Assembly (NCBI GenBank): GCA_015501055.1
Contig: JADNYV010000145.1
Coordinates: 1 to 64,000, forward strand
From: Mucidula mucida
Taxonomy: Eukaryota; Basidiomycota; Agaricomycetes; Agaricales; Physalacriaceae
Direction: 5' to 3'
Length of the DNA stretch: 64,000 nucleotides
The notes beneath the pieces were generated by a model that was given only the letters and a program-made list of their open reading frames with translations, did no database searches and had not been told where the DNA came from. The position numbers and the translations under genes were made by a program. How positions within the stretch are numbered: position 1 is the stretch's first letter; each line of letters opens with the position of its first letter. Positions 47,249-60,400 of the stretch are shown piece by piece.

Positions 47249-49331
47249 CTAGGATTTCTGCTTGAATCTATCCAAAGCAGATGGCTTTCGCGTGTCTACT
47301 CCGCCATTCGCAGCCAGCTCTTTTGCACGTCGTTTCTCTTCCTTCTGCTTTTCCAGTTTTTTGCGTATAGCAACCTAAAAGTCAAATGAGTTTCGTTGGC
47401 CGCGAAGATCCAAAAAAACGTACTGCAGTAGGATCAATAACATTCTTCCTCTGCTTTCGAAGATATCTCTTCAAGCTCTTCCCTTTACCTCTCATCTTCC
47501 TCTTCTCCCGCTCTTCTTTCCTCTTCACCTTGCTTTCTAGGTCATCCGGGAGCCTAGGGTCGCCCTCGCCCTCGCTAACCACTTCCGTTTCATCCGCTTT
47601 GCCCTGTACCTTGAGCCGTTCCATCCTAGGTAGTCGGGCGAACGGTATCTCTACCGATGGTTTCCCGTCAAAGGTGGTTTCGGTTGTCAAGTTCTGTGAC
47701 GGCGCCAGCGACCCGACCAATTCTGGGTCAAGTGTGATCATGTCTGGCTGTATCTTGTCAAGGAGCGCCTTGACCTCCTTCTCCCGACGTGCCTTCCTGT
47801 TCTCGAAGGGATCGGCCTCTGTGCTGTCAAAGTTGGGCTCTCCGGCACCGGGCACCAGGATACTTGAGAGACCCGCTGAATGCCCGATAGTGAGTATATC
47901 GAAGAACGGAGCGAAGCGAACGGAAGTGAGTGGTCGATGAGGGATGGGATGGGTCATATAGAGGGGGGGTTGGGCATTTGTGTGCAACGGAGTGTGTATG
48001 GATGGTCGCGTGTAAACCTAGGATATCATTCGTTTGAAATGCGGGCAAAGAATATTCAAGACGCTTACATTTACGCTTCCCCCAGAAGCCACAGCAAGAG
48101 CGCCTTTTTGACTCCACTCAAGCTCAGCGTATCCGCCCCGTGCTGTCCATTCACGCACAGCTCCTTTCCAATTGCGGCAATCCCAGACCTTTACAGTGCT
48201 GTCTTTGCCGGCAGTAGCCATATACCGACCCCCTTGGCTTGGATCCATGCTCACACTAGCTACTGGCCCCAAATGTGCAAGTAGCTGGACCGCAGGATGC
48301 GGGAGATTGGGCGTCCATAATGTCACCGTCCCGTTCTGATGACCCAAGTGTATCACAGCGTTGTGCAAATTTTGTGTCATTGTGGTACATGCCCCAAGCT
48401 TGGTGCGGTGCTCGCATAGAAGCTGTCCCGTAGACGTGTCTTGATATTTTAGATAGCCTGCGTTACCCTATACTCCGCTTGTGAGCACTCGAAAATTACA
48501 TGATGAACCACTTACAACACTGGCTAACAACCAATGGTAAGGCAAAAACTCCAACCGCGTCGGTTCAATATGAGCCTTGAGACAATGGAGCTCGACGCCG
48601 TCGCGGTCGTAAATGAATACATACTTCTTTTGTGCGACGGCGAAGTGAGAATGGTCATGAAGGAATCTAACAGATATTCAAAGAAGAGTGATACAAGGAC
48701 TTGAAATAACACACGTTATGTCTCGACACGTTTCCTGCAGTTGTAGTTCAGTGTGTAAAGTGCCCTCTTGCCAATCGAATGTTGCAACGTGACCCTTGCT
48801 GCCTGCGATTGCTAAATGTCTGTGAAGGAGTTAGGATGAGCGTTCAACAATGCATAACAACGCTGACCGTCCATTTCGCGTATATCGCGAACGGTATGGG
48901 CCCCCATCCAAGTTCCATTCTCTGCGTCCTCTGCTAGCTTCCTGGCCAGCACTCTCCGTGATATCTGTCTGCGAAACCCTCCAAGTTCGATCGAGTTCAC
49001 CGTCTACCTCCATCATCCCCGCCTCACCAGTCAACAGCATTTCAGCATCTTCTAGCAATGCTTTCGATTGTGCAGCGTATTCCGATTGCCGTGCTAATTC
49101 TGTACGAAGTTTTTTGTTCGCTATATGTTTGTACGACTTGACATTCTCCTCGGGGACTGCTGTCTGCAGAGATTTCGGTACTGAGGTGCGTTTCTGGATA
49201 GACTGATAAGTCCGGTCCGACTGGGATTTCTGTGTTTTTTTGCTCGATCCTGGGGCAGAAGGAGTGTGGTAGGATTTCCGCTTTTTGCCTACAGACCCAA
49301 CGGCATCTCCCATAGCAATCAGCGAATCCAT
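47249..49331 (-). CDS. UTP7: SSU processome protein UTP7 (WDR46/BING4)
   Basis: WD40 protein of the small-subunit processome, needed for 18S rRNA maturation. Starts at ATG 49331 (MDSLIAMGDAVGSVGKKRKS). Basic N-terminal part (KHIANKKLRTELARQSEYAA); then the propeller with GPYRSRYTRNGRHLAIAGSK, FLHDHSHFAVAQKKYVFIYD, LEFLPYHWLLASVGNAGYL, GHQNGTVTLWTPN, GRYMATAGKDSTVKVWDCRN and DILTIGHSAGLSSILVPGAG. The BING4 C-terminal domain follows (PFENRKARREKEVKALLDKI with DMITLDPELVGSL), ending in a Lys/Arg-rich tail (KRKEEREKRKMRGKGKSL and a final RKKLEKQKEKRRAKEL exon). Third processome component in the window besides UTP12 and IMP4. Confidence 0.88.
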
Positions 49332-49973
49332 TGTCGCCGATTAATCTTTGGCGCTGTGGGCGGAAGATAGATGGTCGGTGAAGGAACCAAGAAATTTGCC
49401 GGCTCTCGGTCCGATATCCGATACGATCTTTTCTAAAAAGAGGCTTGAACGTTGCTTGAACGTTGAACAACTACTTCATGTATCAACAAAGGACTGTCCT
49501 GCCAGGAAATGTGCTTGGTCAAAGGTCCAGACTAGCACCGCAACTTGAAATTCTCCAATTCGGGAGAAGAGTTGCTGGAATCTAGCACTATAGAATATGA
49601 GCTCTTGACTGCCGAATCAGAACGAGAAATGAAGGATCTAATGACTCTCGTCGTGTAGGCCCTCTTAACGAATTTCGACAACTTTTTTTTTTTTGGAAAC
49701 GAGCTAACAAACGCCAATCCAGCCACTGAACATTTCGGAAAGTTCTTCAGAGTTAATGAGAACAGTGATAGGACAGCAGAGCCAGCGACTATTGTTGCAT
49801 AATGGTAAGATTATTGGGTACCTCCTTTGTATACTAAACCATAGACAAGCTCGGCCACGGGAGGGCGAGCAAATCCTTCACGATGCGTCATGTGTTTGGT
49901 CATGTTACGTGCACAGCCACAAGCATACGCGTCGAATTAGGCTTGCGTGTCGAGCTCAACACTTTCCACAACA
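49332..49973. other. Intergenic region UTP7 / proteasome alpha2
   Basis: Shared upstream region of two divergent genes. It contains an 11-nt T run (49684-49694). I saw no conserved frame, RNA gene or proteasome-associated control element. Confidence 0.5.
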
Positions 49974-50949
49974 ATGGCCAGCGCTGACGGTGGTGCTTAC
50001 AGGCATTTACATCTTTCTTATGTTGTGGCAGGGCGCTGACAACGTTGAGCAGCTATTCTCTGACTGTCTTCTCACCGAGCGGGAAGCTTGTACAGATCGA
50101 GCATGCATTGGCGGCGGTAGCAGGGGGTACGACGAGTCTGGGTATCAAGGGTGCGTTCATGTCAGTCTGTCGTCTGGATATCATCGCATAACTACTTACT
50201 TAGCTTCCAATGGGATTGTCATCGCAACTGAGAAGAAATCTTCATCCATTCTTATCGACGATTCAATGCTCGACAAGGTGGCCGTAATATGTCCAAACAT
50301 TGGAATTGTATACTCGGGAATGGGCCCGGACTCTCGTGTTCTGATAGCCAAGGCACGTAAAAGTGCTCAGGCATACTGGAAGATCTACGGCGAGTACCCA
50401 CCGACCCGTGTTTTGGTGCAAGAAGTCGCAACTGTCATGCAGCAAGCCACTCAATCTGGGTATGATGCATCATTCTGCTGTGCATCCTTTTGACCATGGA
50501 CCCCGTCACAGAGGTGTGAGACCATACGGTGTTTCCTTACTTGTCGCTGGGTGGGACATAAACCGCGGACAGTCGTTATACCAGGTCGATCCTTCCGGTT
50601 CCTTCTGGGCGTGGAAGGCAAGCGCAATCGGAAAGAACATGGTCAACGCCAAAACTTTCCTGGAGAAACGGTGCGGTTATACACTTACTTGCCCGCTGGG
50701 ATCATCAACCTATGTCGTTATAGGTACAATGATGATATCAGTCTGGAGGATGCCATTCACACCGCGCTGCTAACTCTGAAGGAAGGATTTGAAGGACAGA
50801 TGACAGAGAAGACCATCGAAATCGGGGTCATCACTGTTCCTACCACAGAAGAGCTAGAGGAGGGTAAAATTGGAGGGGAGACAGGACGACCGAAACCAAC
50901 CTTCCGGAAGCTAACTGAAGAGGAAGTCCGAGACTACCTGGCTCTATAG
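49974..50949 (+). CDS. PRE8: 20S proteasome alpha2 subunit
   Basis: Structural alpha-ring subunit of the 20S proteasome. Exons: 49974-50002, 50053-50150, 50204-50459, 50512-50670, 50724-50949; 255 codons plus stop. After [14 protein letters not shown] it matches alpha2 closely: [20 protein letters not shown] (alpha signature), [49 protein letters not shown] and [19 protein letters not shown]. The only intron 1 that keeps frame uses a GC donor (TACAG/GCATTT, 50003) with acceptor TTGAGCAG; GT alternatives are out of phase. The C-terminal tail [17 protein letters not shown] is charged as in other alpha2 proteins. Start and first intron are less certain than the rest. Confidence 0.88.
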
Positions 50950-51179
50950 GTTAGTGACTTTTAACTCCATCTCTGATGTGTGGCGCGGGAACTGATTGCA
51001 CTCAGTTCCACGAACATGTTCAAATGTATACTTGTAATAAAAGATTTACGTGACTCTTGGTTCTCGACTCGCCTGCAAGCCATTAACAATCCTTGAGTTT
51101 GAAGTGGTGACGTCAGACGACAAGGTCATGATGTTCACACGCACATTGAAATATTGAAGGTTGAACTAAGACAATCACC

Positions 51180-52370
51180 ATGCCACAACATGATACGGGG
51201 AAAACATATGCCAGGGCGTGTACTGGCGCTGCCCTTGAGACGACGATCAACCATTCGATGGATGATCCTCAAGACATCGTCTTATTTGGGAGCTGTTTCT
51301 GTCCTTTCGTTCAACGAGTGTGGGTAGCGTTGGAGGTGCTGGGAATACCTTACAGCGTGAGTCCGCTTTCTAACCCTCAGACTCTGCTTATCTATTTCGT
51401 TGTAGTATTGTGCGACCTCTTTTTGAGCATGGTCAATCGCTCATTTCGTGACTAGATGAAGTTGATATATACAAGAACCCAAAACCCGATGACCTCCTTG
51501 AAGTCTCACCAAAAGGTCTCGTACCGGCCTTGAAGCTTTGTCGCTATCATCCGCCACGCGCTCTGAATGAAAGCACTGTCATTATGGACTATCTGGAAGA
51601 GTAAGGACCTTCGTTTACAGAAGAAGGCCCATCAGCTGACCTTCTTATCTCGCGTAGCCTGGCTTTCAATACAACAAAGCGGTCTCTGTTTCCCTCCGCT
51701 TCTGATCCTTGTATGTGAATTTTTGTTTCCATCTTCGTATAATAACTCGGTAGACAAGACGCTCGTGGCCTCGTTCGTCTTATTGGTGACCATGTCAATC
51801 GAGCGCTCGTGCCCTCTTTCTATCGTTTCCTTCAAAGCCAAGAACCGGGTGCTCAGATACAAGCGGGTCACGACTTTCATGCAGCTATCGCAAGCATGGT
51901 TGATTTGCTTCAGCGCATTGAGACGGAAATTTTTGGGGCCGGCGGACAAAGTGGATCTGGAGAGCTGAGGGCCGCGCGCGACGGTCTAGGCTTGTGGGTT
52001 GAAGGAAATGATACTCCTGGGTGGGTAGATATTATGGCTGGTCCTTGTAAGCGGTTTTGTATACGGATCAGTTCAGGTTCTGACACTCTGCGAGGGCTTT
52101 TCCGAGCGAATAACGTCCTGAAACATTATCGCAGCTTTGTGATGCCCTCTGGTGCTCGTTTCGATACATACCTCGCGCGCTTGTTTGAGCACCCAAAGTT
52201 CAAGATGACGTGTAGCGATGAGGATTTGTATTTACAGAGTTATGAAAGGTACTGATCCAATGATGAATTAACTGCGCTGTGCTGATGCTCCTCTGTCCAG
52301 ATATGCTTTCAATCGACCCAATACAAGCCAAGTCGCCGATGCCATCAACTCGGGGCGTGCCCTTCCTTAG
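51180..52370 (+). CDS. Omega-class glutathione S-transferase
   Basis: Glutathione-dependent thiol transferase of the omega (GTO) class. Exons: 51180-51356, 51406-51409, 51456-51600, 51658-51710, 51759-52046, 52095-52248, 52301-52370; 296 codons plus stop. The thioredoxin fold shows SCFCPFVQRVWVALEVLGIP with the catalytic Cys in CPF, then YEVDIYKNPKPDDL, SPKGLVPALK (cis-Pro) and ESTVIMDYLE (glutathione Ser). The helical domain holds ARGLVRLIGDHVNRALVPSF and the C-terminal YAFNRPNTSQVADA. The second exon is four nucleotides (TATT) between two normal introns; without it the reading frame is lost. The third intron ends at GACAAG rather than GGTAG for frame reasons. Confidence 0.85.
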
Positions 52371-53259
52371 ACAACCCATGCATCCAAGCTGTATCCTTCA
52401 GATATGACACGTGTTTATGCAGAATCAATTTATTTCAACGAAATCGGTTGCATTGTCCATGCACGCGTCCTTTGCTGACTCCAATCAACTGCTAACTGCA
52501 TTTCGCGAGGTTCTCTTCCGGCCTCCACATCGTGTGCGTATACAGCTTCCGAAAATTATTCTCTCCATCTTAACATGCTGTGACAGGGCGCTTATGTCAT
52601 TTTATGTTTGATCTGATGGACAGAGTGCGCGGTACCTCCAAAGCTCCTGTTTAAACGGACGGAGAGTTCAAGAACCCCCGTTGGTTCAGTCGTAAGTCGA
52701 TTGATGTAAACCGACCCACTAGGAATCTGGGACCGAATCTGATGTGCAGTGTGGCAAACGCAGAGCATACATCCCCTTTCAGCGGAGATTGTATCTCAAC
52801 AGATCTCTAGCGCTCGGTTTGACAGAATAGCACCTATGTCGCAAGCTTTAGCTTTCGAGGCATTGCTCTGCAGTGCTTTGTCGGCGGCTACCATGTTGCG
52901 TCCTCGGATCGACAGCATTGCTGTTACTAACGACGCCGTGGCATTCTTCAATTCTGGATATCTTGGCTCGACGTGGCGGTCATGGCCGGTCCTGTTCCGA
53001 TGTACGTCTGTTTCAGCGTCTTTCGTACTCTGTTTCGCCCAACTAGATAAGGCATCTGGTCGACAAGTATCTCTGATGGCTCAGGTGCTGTACGTGACGG
53101 TATACTCCTAAAGCTGTCGAGTTACATCATTTCTTGAATCAAAAGACCGCGTTTAACAGATGGGGTACAGCTCATTACTTATGAATTAATAGCTCGCGAT
53201 CAAAATCTGTAGCTTTATATACGGACCTGGCTTCACCCATCCTCTTCCAACCTACTGCT
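52371..53259. other. Intergenic, nothing recognised
   Basis: No conserved frame, tRNA or repeat was seen. The promoter of the small Zn2Cys6 gene lies at its right end (TATATAC near 53215). Confidence 0.5.
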
Positions 53260-54005
53260 ATGTCGAGTGATACGCAACGATCCGCCACGCCTTTCGGTTC
53301 TACCGAAGCTTCGGTGGCGCCACTACGGAGGCAAGGGCGCGCTATCATTGCTTGTACCAAGTGCCGCAGGCGTAAAATCAGAGTCAGTTTCACTGCCATG
53401 GTCATACTGTACAACTAACCCATCCGCAGTGTATTGCCAGTTCCAATGGTCAAATGGACGCGGCAGGAAACCGAGCGTGTCAATACTGCGTGAGACATAG
53501 GCACGTATGCGAATACGTTCCGGTCGACGCTGAGTCGACCTCTCCACCTTCTTCACCGCCTACTAGTGCGACATCCCCACATTTTCCACCGACAACGGGA
53601 TACATTCATGACTCCAACTCTCCTACTCCAAATTACGCTCTGTCATCTCACGGTGGCTCTTATCCCAGAGCGAATGTGTGTTACTACCCCAAGGGACCGC
53701 CACCTTCTCAAGGACACCTCACGCTGTCCCAAAATCAGTGGGCAGGACAATATCCTCAGCAAGGCTACGATCCGCTGACTCCAGCGCCTCCGGGATCCAT
53801 GCCCGTCACTAATGGTTATAGCCATATGGCCTTTCCTGCCCAACAGTCGCCGTACGCGTTCCCTTCGCGGAACGAAATTGCCTACATGAGGTAAGAGGCC
53901 TTGTTTTCTTCCCAATGAAAAATATACTCATTGACGGTCGGCAGGTCTGCACAGGAGTGCATGTGTGGTCAACCTCAATGCATCTGCCAAATACGCGGGT
54001 TCTAA
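53260..54005 (+). CDS. Small Zn(II)2Cys6 protein with Cys-rich C-terminus
   Basis: Exons 53260-53382, 53430-53890, 53945-54005; 214 codons plus stop. The N-terminal zinc cluster is ACTKCRRRKIRC, then after a 17-residue loop CQYCVRHRHVC; C-x2-C-x6-C-x17-C-x2-C-x6-C, so a full binuclear cluster with a long central loop. The middle is Pro/Ser/Tyr/Gln-rich and disordered (SPPSSPPTSATSPHFPPTTG), without a fungal-trans domain. The last exon adds CMCGQPQCIC, two CxC pairs. Small Zn2Cys6 proteins without the effector domain are common in agaricomycetes; the added CxC tail may bind metal. Target genes are unknown. Confidence 0.82.
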
Positions 54006-54255
54006 TTTACACCGACGTACTTGATGTTATTCGTTCCGAGTTCTTGGCATCCTCCTCGTAACTTTCTTATTTATACATTGGCGTCAAAGTGCTTTCGTGT
54101 AATCTATGGACTACGGCTGTGCCGTCCTGAACCTTTGCGTACTCTTTGAAAACTTTGTAACTACTACCTATCTTACATCGAATTGCCTCGTAAATACATA
54201 TACACTATGTTGTTGTTTATCTTTCTGCCAGCATGAGCGCCCTCCATATCAAGGA

Positions 54256-56780
54256 TCAAAGTGGCCAGTCGAGCTTCTCCCCGAAGTTCCAGTGAACAGC
54301 CTTGACCGATGTGTATTCCTCCAAAGCGTAGCTGCCGAGCTCGCGACCTGATTGTGATGTCAACGCCACGTCCGTGGGGAAGGGGGAAGACAAATTTCGT
54401 ACCGATCCCTGACTGCTTCTTTCCGCCAAACGGCACATTGTTCGACAGCATGTTGTACTGATTGATCCATACCTACGTGAGTGAACAAATAAGGGTAAGA
54501 AAGGTGAGACAGGTGAACAGCAGATAGACCCGAACCGTGCCAGCGTCCAGAGCCGAGGAGACTCTCATACATTGACTGGCATCATCTACGAGATCAGGTT
54601 AGTACCATTGGTCCGGTGATGAAAGTGCCCCGTACTGGAATGGAGACCGGCCCCAAGACCATACGTCGTGGCGTTTGCCAGCTCAATAGCTTCTGTTTCT
54701 GTCTCGAATCGGCCGACAACGAGCACAGGACCAAAGATCTAGTCCAATCAACTTCAAATCATGCTGTACAAAATCAATTGCGCCTTACCTCTTCTTTGAC
54801 CTGACAAGTGCTTGAAATGAGTCTACTGACAAAATGACCAGAATGCGTACTATTTTCATATCGGATCGGATATCCGTGAAGACTTCACTCAGTGGGTCAG
54901 CGCTACTTGGAATTATCACGATGGAAGCTGCCTACTGGTCGGATCGACGTAGAAGCCTTTACCGGATCGCTTGACGCCGCCAACGGCCACCGTTGCGCCC
55001 TCAGATTTCCCAGATTCGATGTAGTTCCAGACACGATCGTATTGCCCTTTGGAGACCTCCACATGGTTTCAGGGATCATGCTCGTAAGATGAAGGAGAAG
55101 GACGAGCTTACGACCGGGCCACCACCGTTCTTGTCGTCAAAACCATCTCCGATCGATAGTTCGTTGATTTTTCCGATCAGAATGTCGAGGAACTTGTCAT
55201 ATATGCTGTTTTGAACATAGACTCGAGAGCCGGCGGTACAGTCTTGGCCAGAATTATAGGTAATTCCCAATGCAGCCCAGTTGGCAGCTGGAAAACAGGT
55301 GAGTGAGGGCGATGAGAGAAGCGGCGGCATGAAAATCCGTCAAAATAACTTTTCCTTATTGTGTCAAAATGGAGGAATTGGAGGGCACGATAAAGATAGA
55401 GCGTGAACTTACCCTGATCCAAATCAGCGCTCTCGAAGACGAGATGAGGCGATTTGCCCCCTAGCTCTAGAGAGACCTAGAAATATCAACTACCCAGAGA
55501 TTCCTGTACTAGGAAAGGATCCTCACCTTTTTTATGTTCGATTTCGCTGCAGCTTCCATGATCTTGCGGCCAGTCACTGTTGATCCGGTGAAAGCCACTT
55601 TATCGACGTCTGGATGAGCTGCAAGCGCCGCGCCGCCGACCTGTAACAGGGCAGTTAGAAGCCACGTAGAAATAGGATTTACGCGACGTACAGGGCCAAG
55701 AGATGGTACCGTGTTTATGACGCCTTTCGGAAATCTGGTCAAAGTGGTTAATAGAACCGTCCGTAACGTGTCATTCGGTAACATGCCCGGCTTCTACCAC
55801 AAGTTCGGAAAGTTTCTATTCATTATGCGGTTTCATATGCATATCCCACTGCGAACTACGAGTGACTTACGAGAGCAGTGAGCGGAGTTATTTCCGATGG
55901 CTTCATGACAATGGTGCAACCAACTGCCAAAGCAGGTGCAACCTTCCACGACCTGGTCAGGAGAATGAGAAAAGTACTTAGTTTCAAGCAGACGAGCGCC
56001 GCTACCACATATTTATCGGATAATTCCAGGGAATTCTGTCGAGTTTACAACACTCAATGCGCTGCATTGTCAAAGAGTTAACGACATACATTTGACCACA
56101 CACGCCAATGGGTTCATGGCGGGTGAAGGCCATCTTGGTCTTGTTATCAACTTCAATAGTCTGACTAATTTCAGAGGAGACATGGTACCATAGTTGGTGC
56201 TTTACCTGCCGACAATTTTGTCTGCGAATCCAGCATAATACCTTAAGCATTGAACACTATCACCAATGTCGAAGTCCCTTGAAAGTGCAGATTTGAGTCG
56301 GAACATAGAACAACCGAATCTTGTTCGTACCGAGCAATCTTGACGGGCTTTCCGTTATTGAGAGTTTCCAATTCGCCTAGTTCCTGCGCATCTCGTTCAA
56401 TCAGATCAGCGAGCTTGTTCATCAGTCGAGCTCTTTCCCATCCTGTGACATTCTTGCCCCATGTGGTCTTAAAGGCTCCCTTGCCGCGGCCACAGCGATG
56501 TCTATGTCCTTGGGGGACGCTGAAAGGTGATTGAGATCAAGGCAAAGAATGTCAGACAGCTGCGACACCTGCGACTACAGAGCAGATAACCTCTTCCGTG
56601 GCAGGATTGACGGCTCTACCCAGAAACCGTCAGACCTAGGGTAACGAGGTCTCGCGATAACTCACTGGATAAGGTCCTTGGAATCCACTGACGCGACGAA
56701 GTCGTTGTTATGAAGAGACCGGTGGGCACCTTGATTTCTTTATTCAGAGCGGGTATCTTAACAGAGACAGCCTGGGCCAT
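54256..56780 (-). CDS. NAD(P)+-dependent aldehyde dehydrogenase
   Basis: Oxidises aldehydes to acids, probably in cytosol or mitochondria. Starts at ATG 56780 ([20 protein letters not shown]); many introns. Family blocks: [59 protein letters not shown], the catalytic Glu in [13 protein letters not shown], the nucleophile in [33 protein letters not shown] and the tail [13 protein letters not shown]. Near 56716 one base seems lost between GLFI and NNDFV, because the first segment runs on in another frame ([11 protein letters not shown]). Apart from this the gene looks intact. It is divergent from the COX gene (206 bp between start codons). Confidence 0.85.
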
Positions 56781-56986
56781 TGTGTGTATGCGCTGGCGAG
56801 ATGGGAGTAGGTGAGAAGATGAGCGGAGAATGCGGCCATAAGCAAGAAGCATTGACCGGTCTTTCGGACCGAAGATACGAGTTGTTCAGACACGTGAATA
56901 TTTATTGGCTCGGCATTTGCCGGAGATCTTTTTGAAAATGGATCCGGGAAGACCGGAGCGCAATTTCACCCTTAACCCGTACCACC

Positions 56987-57331
56987 ATGTCGCTCTCCGT
57001 CATCGCTCGTGCTCCAGTACGCTCTCGACCGGCCGCCCAATGGTCTCGGTCCATGCATGTCTCTCGCCCGGTGCGCTCTGGTCACGGTGCCTATACTGTA
57101 CGCCTCGCTTTCCACTCCACCACCATGACCTCTCACAGACTCCCCAATAGACTGAAGACGCCGTGCCCTTTTCTTGGAAGAGCAAGCCCATGTTCGTCTT
57201 GAAGATTGTCAGCTTCCTCGGCTTTGGCTTTTCCATCCCTGTCATTGCGTCTGGCTACCAGCTGTCAGTACTATCTCGACATCTATCCTCATTTTCTAAC
57301 CTAGAACGATTACAGCTGGAAGAAGTCGTGA
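56987..57331 (+). CDS. COX8: Cytochrome c oxidase subunit VIIc/COX8
   Basis: Small nucleus-encoded subunit of complex IV in the inner mitochondrial membrane. Exons 56987-57097, 57151-57263, 57316-57331; 79 codons plus stop. Residues 1-34 form a basic, Ser-rich mitochondrial presequence (MSLSVIARAPVRSRPAAQWSR). The mature part has VPFSWKSKPMFVLK, one membrane helix IVSFLGFGFSIPVIASGYQL and the C-terminal WKKS, the plan of COX7C (F-x-x-x-K-x-PFxxx..GF.IPF...YQLKK). The last exon is 16 nt and supplies the WKKS end; without it the protein would miss its basic tail. Convergent with the Dicer-like gene. Confidence 0.8.
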
Positions 57332-57449
57332 TTCATTACATTCCACACATAGAGCATCTAGACGTAGACCTGCAGTTAGAGTTACTATATGCTCTTGTAT
57401 AATGGATCAGCGTTGTAACCCTGTAATCGCGCCACGTCGACAGGCATCG

Positions 57450-60400
57450 CTACGTTCTAACGCAGACGCAGACTCGCTTAAAAAAGCTGGCATCTTTATC
57501 CAACATTTCCAAGGCAGAGACTGATGCGACTCTGGATGCAACCGATGCATTCCTATCCTCGCCGATACCCATCACTTTGCCATGTATGACGACTGTCAAA
57601 GTCATTACGTTGGACGGCTACGGGAAGAGAATGGAAACTGACTTGAATGGCGTTTAATTCTAGTACTGTCCGTCTTTGTCACTTCAAGACCACGACACCC
57701 TGCGCTACGGACGCGTTCAAAGAGCACCTTAGTTGGATGATGCGCGAGTGTTTGAAGGGAAATATGACGATCGTAGAACGGCTTCAACAAGTGTGCATAG
57801 ATAACATCTGGTCCGTGCGCAGTGTTGAAGTTTTCGGTTACATATGCAGCTCCGAGCACCGACTCGACAATGTCGGCGAGAGGCTAAGAAATGTTATTAG
57901 CACGCTCCTAGGTGGTTTGTGAATAAACAGACTTTCGGGGGTTCAACCTCGAACCAGTATTGGCCAGGCATTCTACCCTCCTTTTCCGCCAGGGCGTACT
58001 CTTCCGCTTGCTTTCCGCGGATTACTCTCTCGTATTTCTCAAACGACATTGCAAGTTCTGAGGATTGAAAGACGATATGCCGATGCAAGCCCGAGTAAAC
58101 GCATAGAGCAGCAAGTACGTTATTCGATACCATAGCCGCCTAGAAGATCATGCGCCATGGTTTGAGGAAATGAAGTGGATGTAGAAAAGCAAGTACCTTC
58201 AATATCGTCAAAGCACCGGGTGTGTGGCGCTCGTCTTCCCGAAATACATTCCTGATGACCACTATCCAGGATGAGAGCAAAGTCAGAGAGTTAGGGGAAA
58301 CATACGAAAATCAAGTACTGCATCCCCAAGGAACTCTAGTCGTTCATAAGAAGCACCTTTCTGCGAAATATGGGTCTGCCCGAGTCAGTCGAAGCCTCAA
58401 CGAAAAGATAGGCACGGCAACCCACCAAAGCCTGGGCCAACAAGTGCGGTTTCTTGAATTTGTAGCCAGTAATGTTCTCGACAGCCTGTAGTGATCCCGG
58501 CTTCAACGTAACAGTTACTTCACGAGAGGGAAGCACGGCTTGACGTGCGAAATCGGACCACTGTGAGACTGCACTCAGTGGCACGCCCAGGTCTTTGATG
58601 ACCTGGAGACCAAGGTCTCTACCACCTGTTAAGTACGCAGCACCCATGATAGCCTCTGAGACATCAGCCACGGTCTAAGAAATCTTGAGCTAAAATGCTG
58701 CGCCGCTTGGAAACCTGAGCGCTGACCTTGTCCCCAAGCCACTGAACCGGAGTAGGATTCCAGTAATTCCCGGTTTTCCTTTTCGCCTTCCGCTTTCGAC
58801 TTGTAGTATTTTTGAGAGTCCCAATCTCAGCTGGGCGGATATTGTGTTCGACCACAGGAACCTCGTCACTGTCGTTGGCCTCATCGTCGTCGGGTTTCCC
58901 CTCAGGTTTGAAGTGAGGGGGTAACCACATCTTCAGTAATGGATTTTTTGCTTGGATATATTGGGGCAGCCCAATGTGAACTGAGCGCGACAGCAACGAG
59001 GCGTTACTGATCAGATCCTTACGAAGAGCGTGTAATACGCCCTCCTTCTCCGGATGGACGACAAATACATATATGGAGGATACGTATTTGAGAAACGCAT
59101 CACCTAGAAACAGATAAAATCAAAACAGGACATAAAATCCGGAAAGGGACGAACCAAGCAGCTCCAAGCGTTCGTAATCGTAATCGTACCCAACGGAGGC
59201 TGCGGTAATTGCCGGGAGCAGCATGCCTTCTGAGATTGAATGCGCAAATAATTTTGCATTCAATTCTTTGACCAGGAGAAGTTCATCAATCCTGTACATG
59301 ATGGAAGGCAGCAGGAAGATTGTCCGGAAGACGCTGCAAGACGTTTGAATTGGACAGAGATCTTGGGGTGTTGTGAAACGGAACTTGCCTAGCAGGTATA
59401 GTACACTTCCAGCCGACTTCAGGAATAAGATCTAGTTATTTATGGCTGTTAGACATCTAAAAAATGCGGCGTGTTCGTCACTCACATTTCGGATTTTTAG
59501 TGTCCGGGGACGGAGTGAAGCCCGGATTCAAATGGTGGAACCAATTCGCCACTTGATTGACCTGGATGATGCACTGGTTCTCGTCCTCTAGACCCTCAAA
59601 GGTGGTACTATGCGATCGTACATAATCGAGAAGGCTTTCGTTAGCTGCGCCCCCTGGCTACATTAAACATTAGTGATTGATGTAAAATGTAGACTGGTGA
59701 ATAGTATCATGTGTACTCACCACCTGGCGGTCCTCGAGATTGCTCAGCGGCGTGAGATCTGGTCTTAATATGAGATGATCATAGCGACGCGTGAATTCAC
59801 CAGCTCTGTCCTGAACAATGGCATCTGCTATATCCTCCGCCACTATATCTGCAGAACCGTACTTCAAAGGGATAGCCCAACGTGTCGCGGCGACAGTGAT
59901 GGAATCCCAGCATATGTCAGTCGATACGTTTGGGAGACGCGTGGGATCGAAGGCATCAGCCCTTGGGGCCGTCCAGGTCGGAACAAGAGGAGCAACAAAG
60001 TACGCCATCTGTTCTATGGAACAGGTATCGCGTTTATTCGTGGTTAAACGGTAGGCTCTGATCGTGTACTTGTTTAGGAGGCTTAATTGATGTTCATCCA
60101 CCTCTAAAGGCGCGGCTCGAAGTAGAGGTACGTTATCCGAAACGCCCGCGAAGTACAGTTGTACCGCGGGAAGCTCCATCAAAGGATCGCGCGTAAGAAC
60201 GATCAATGGACCGTAATGTTTTCCATCTGCCTTCAGTGAGTCGGCACATATCACAGTGGGATACAGTGTCTTCGTCGGTCCATACCTGAAGCCCCGCCAG
60301 AAATTCGGTCTTTTCATGATGAATTGCCGAGTGCCAATGTTCTTCTCCGAAAGCGGAGGCATAGAAGAAGAGTTCGCGTTCATCGTGGCAAAGACTATCA

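Noticed and set aside
47386..47940. 184-residue + strand open frame rich in Ser/Phe
   Set aside because: Antisense shadow of the UTP7 C-terminal exon (Lys/Arg/Glu codons read backwards).
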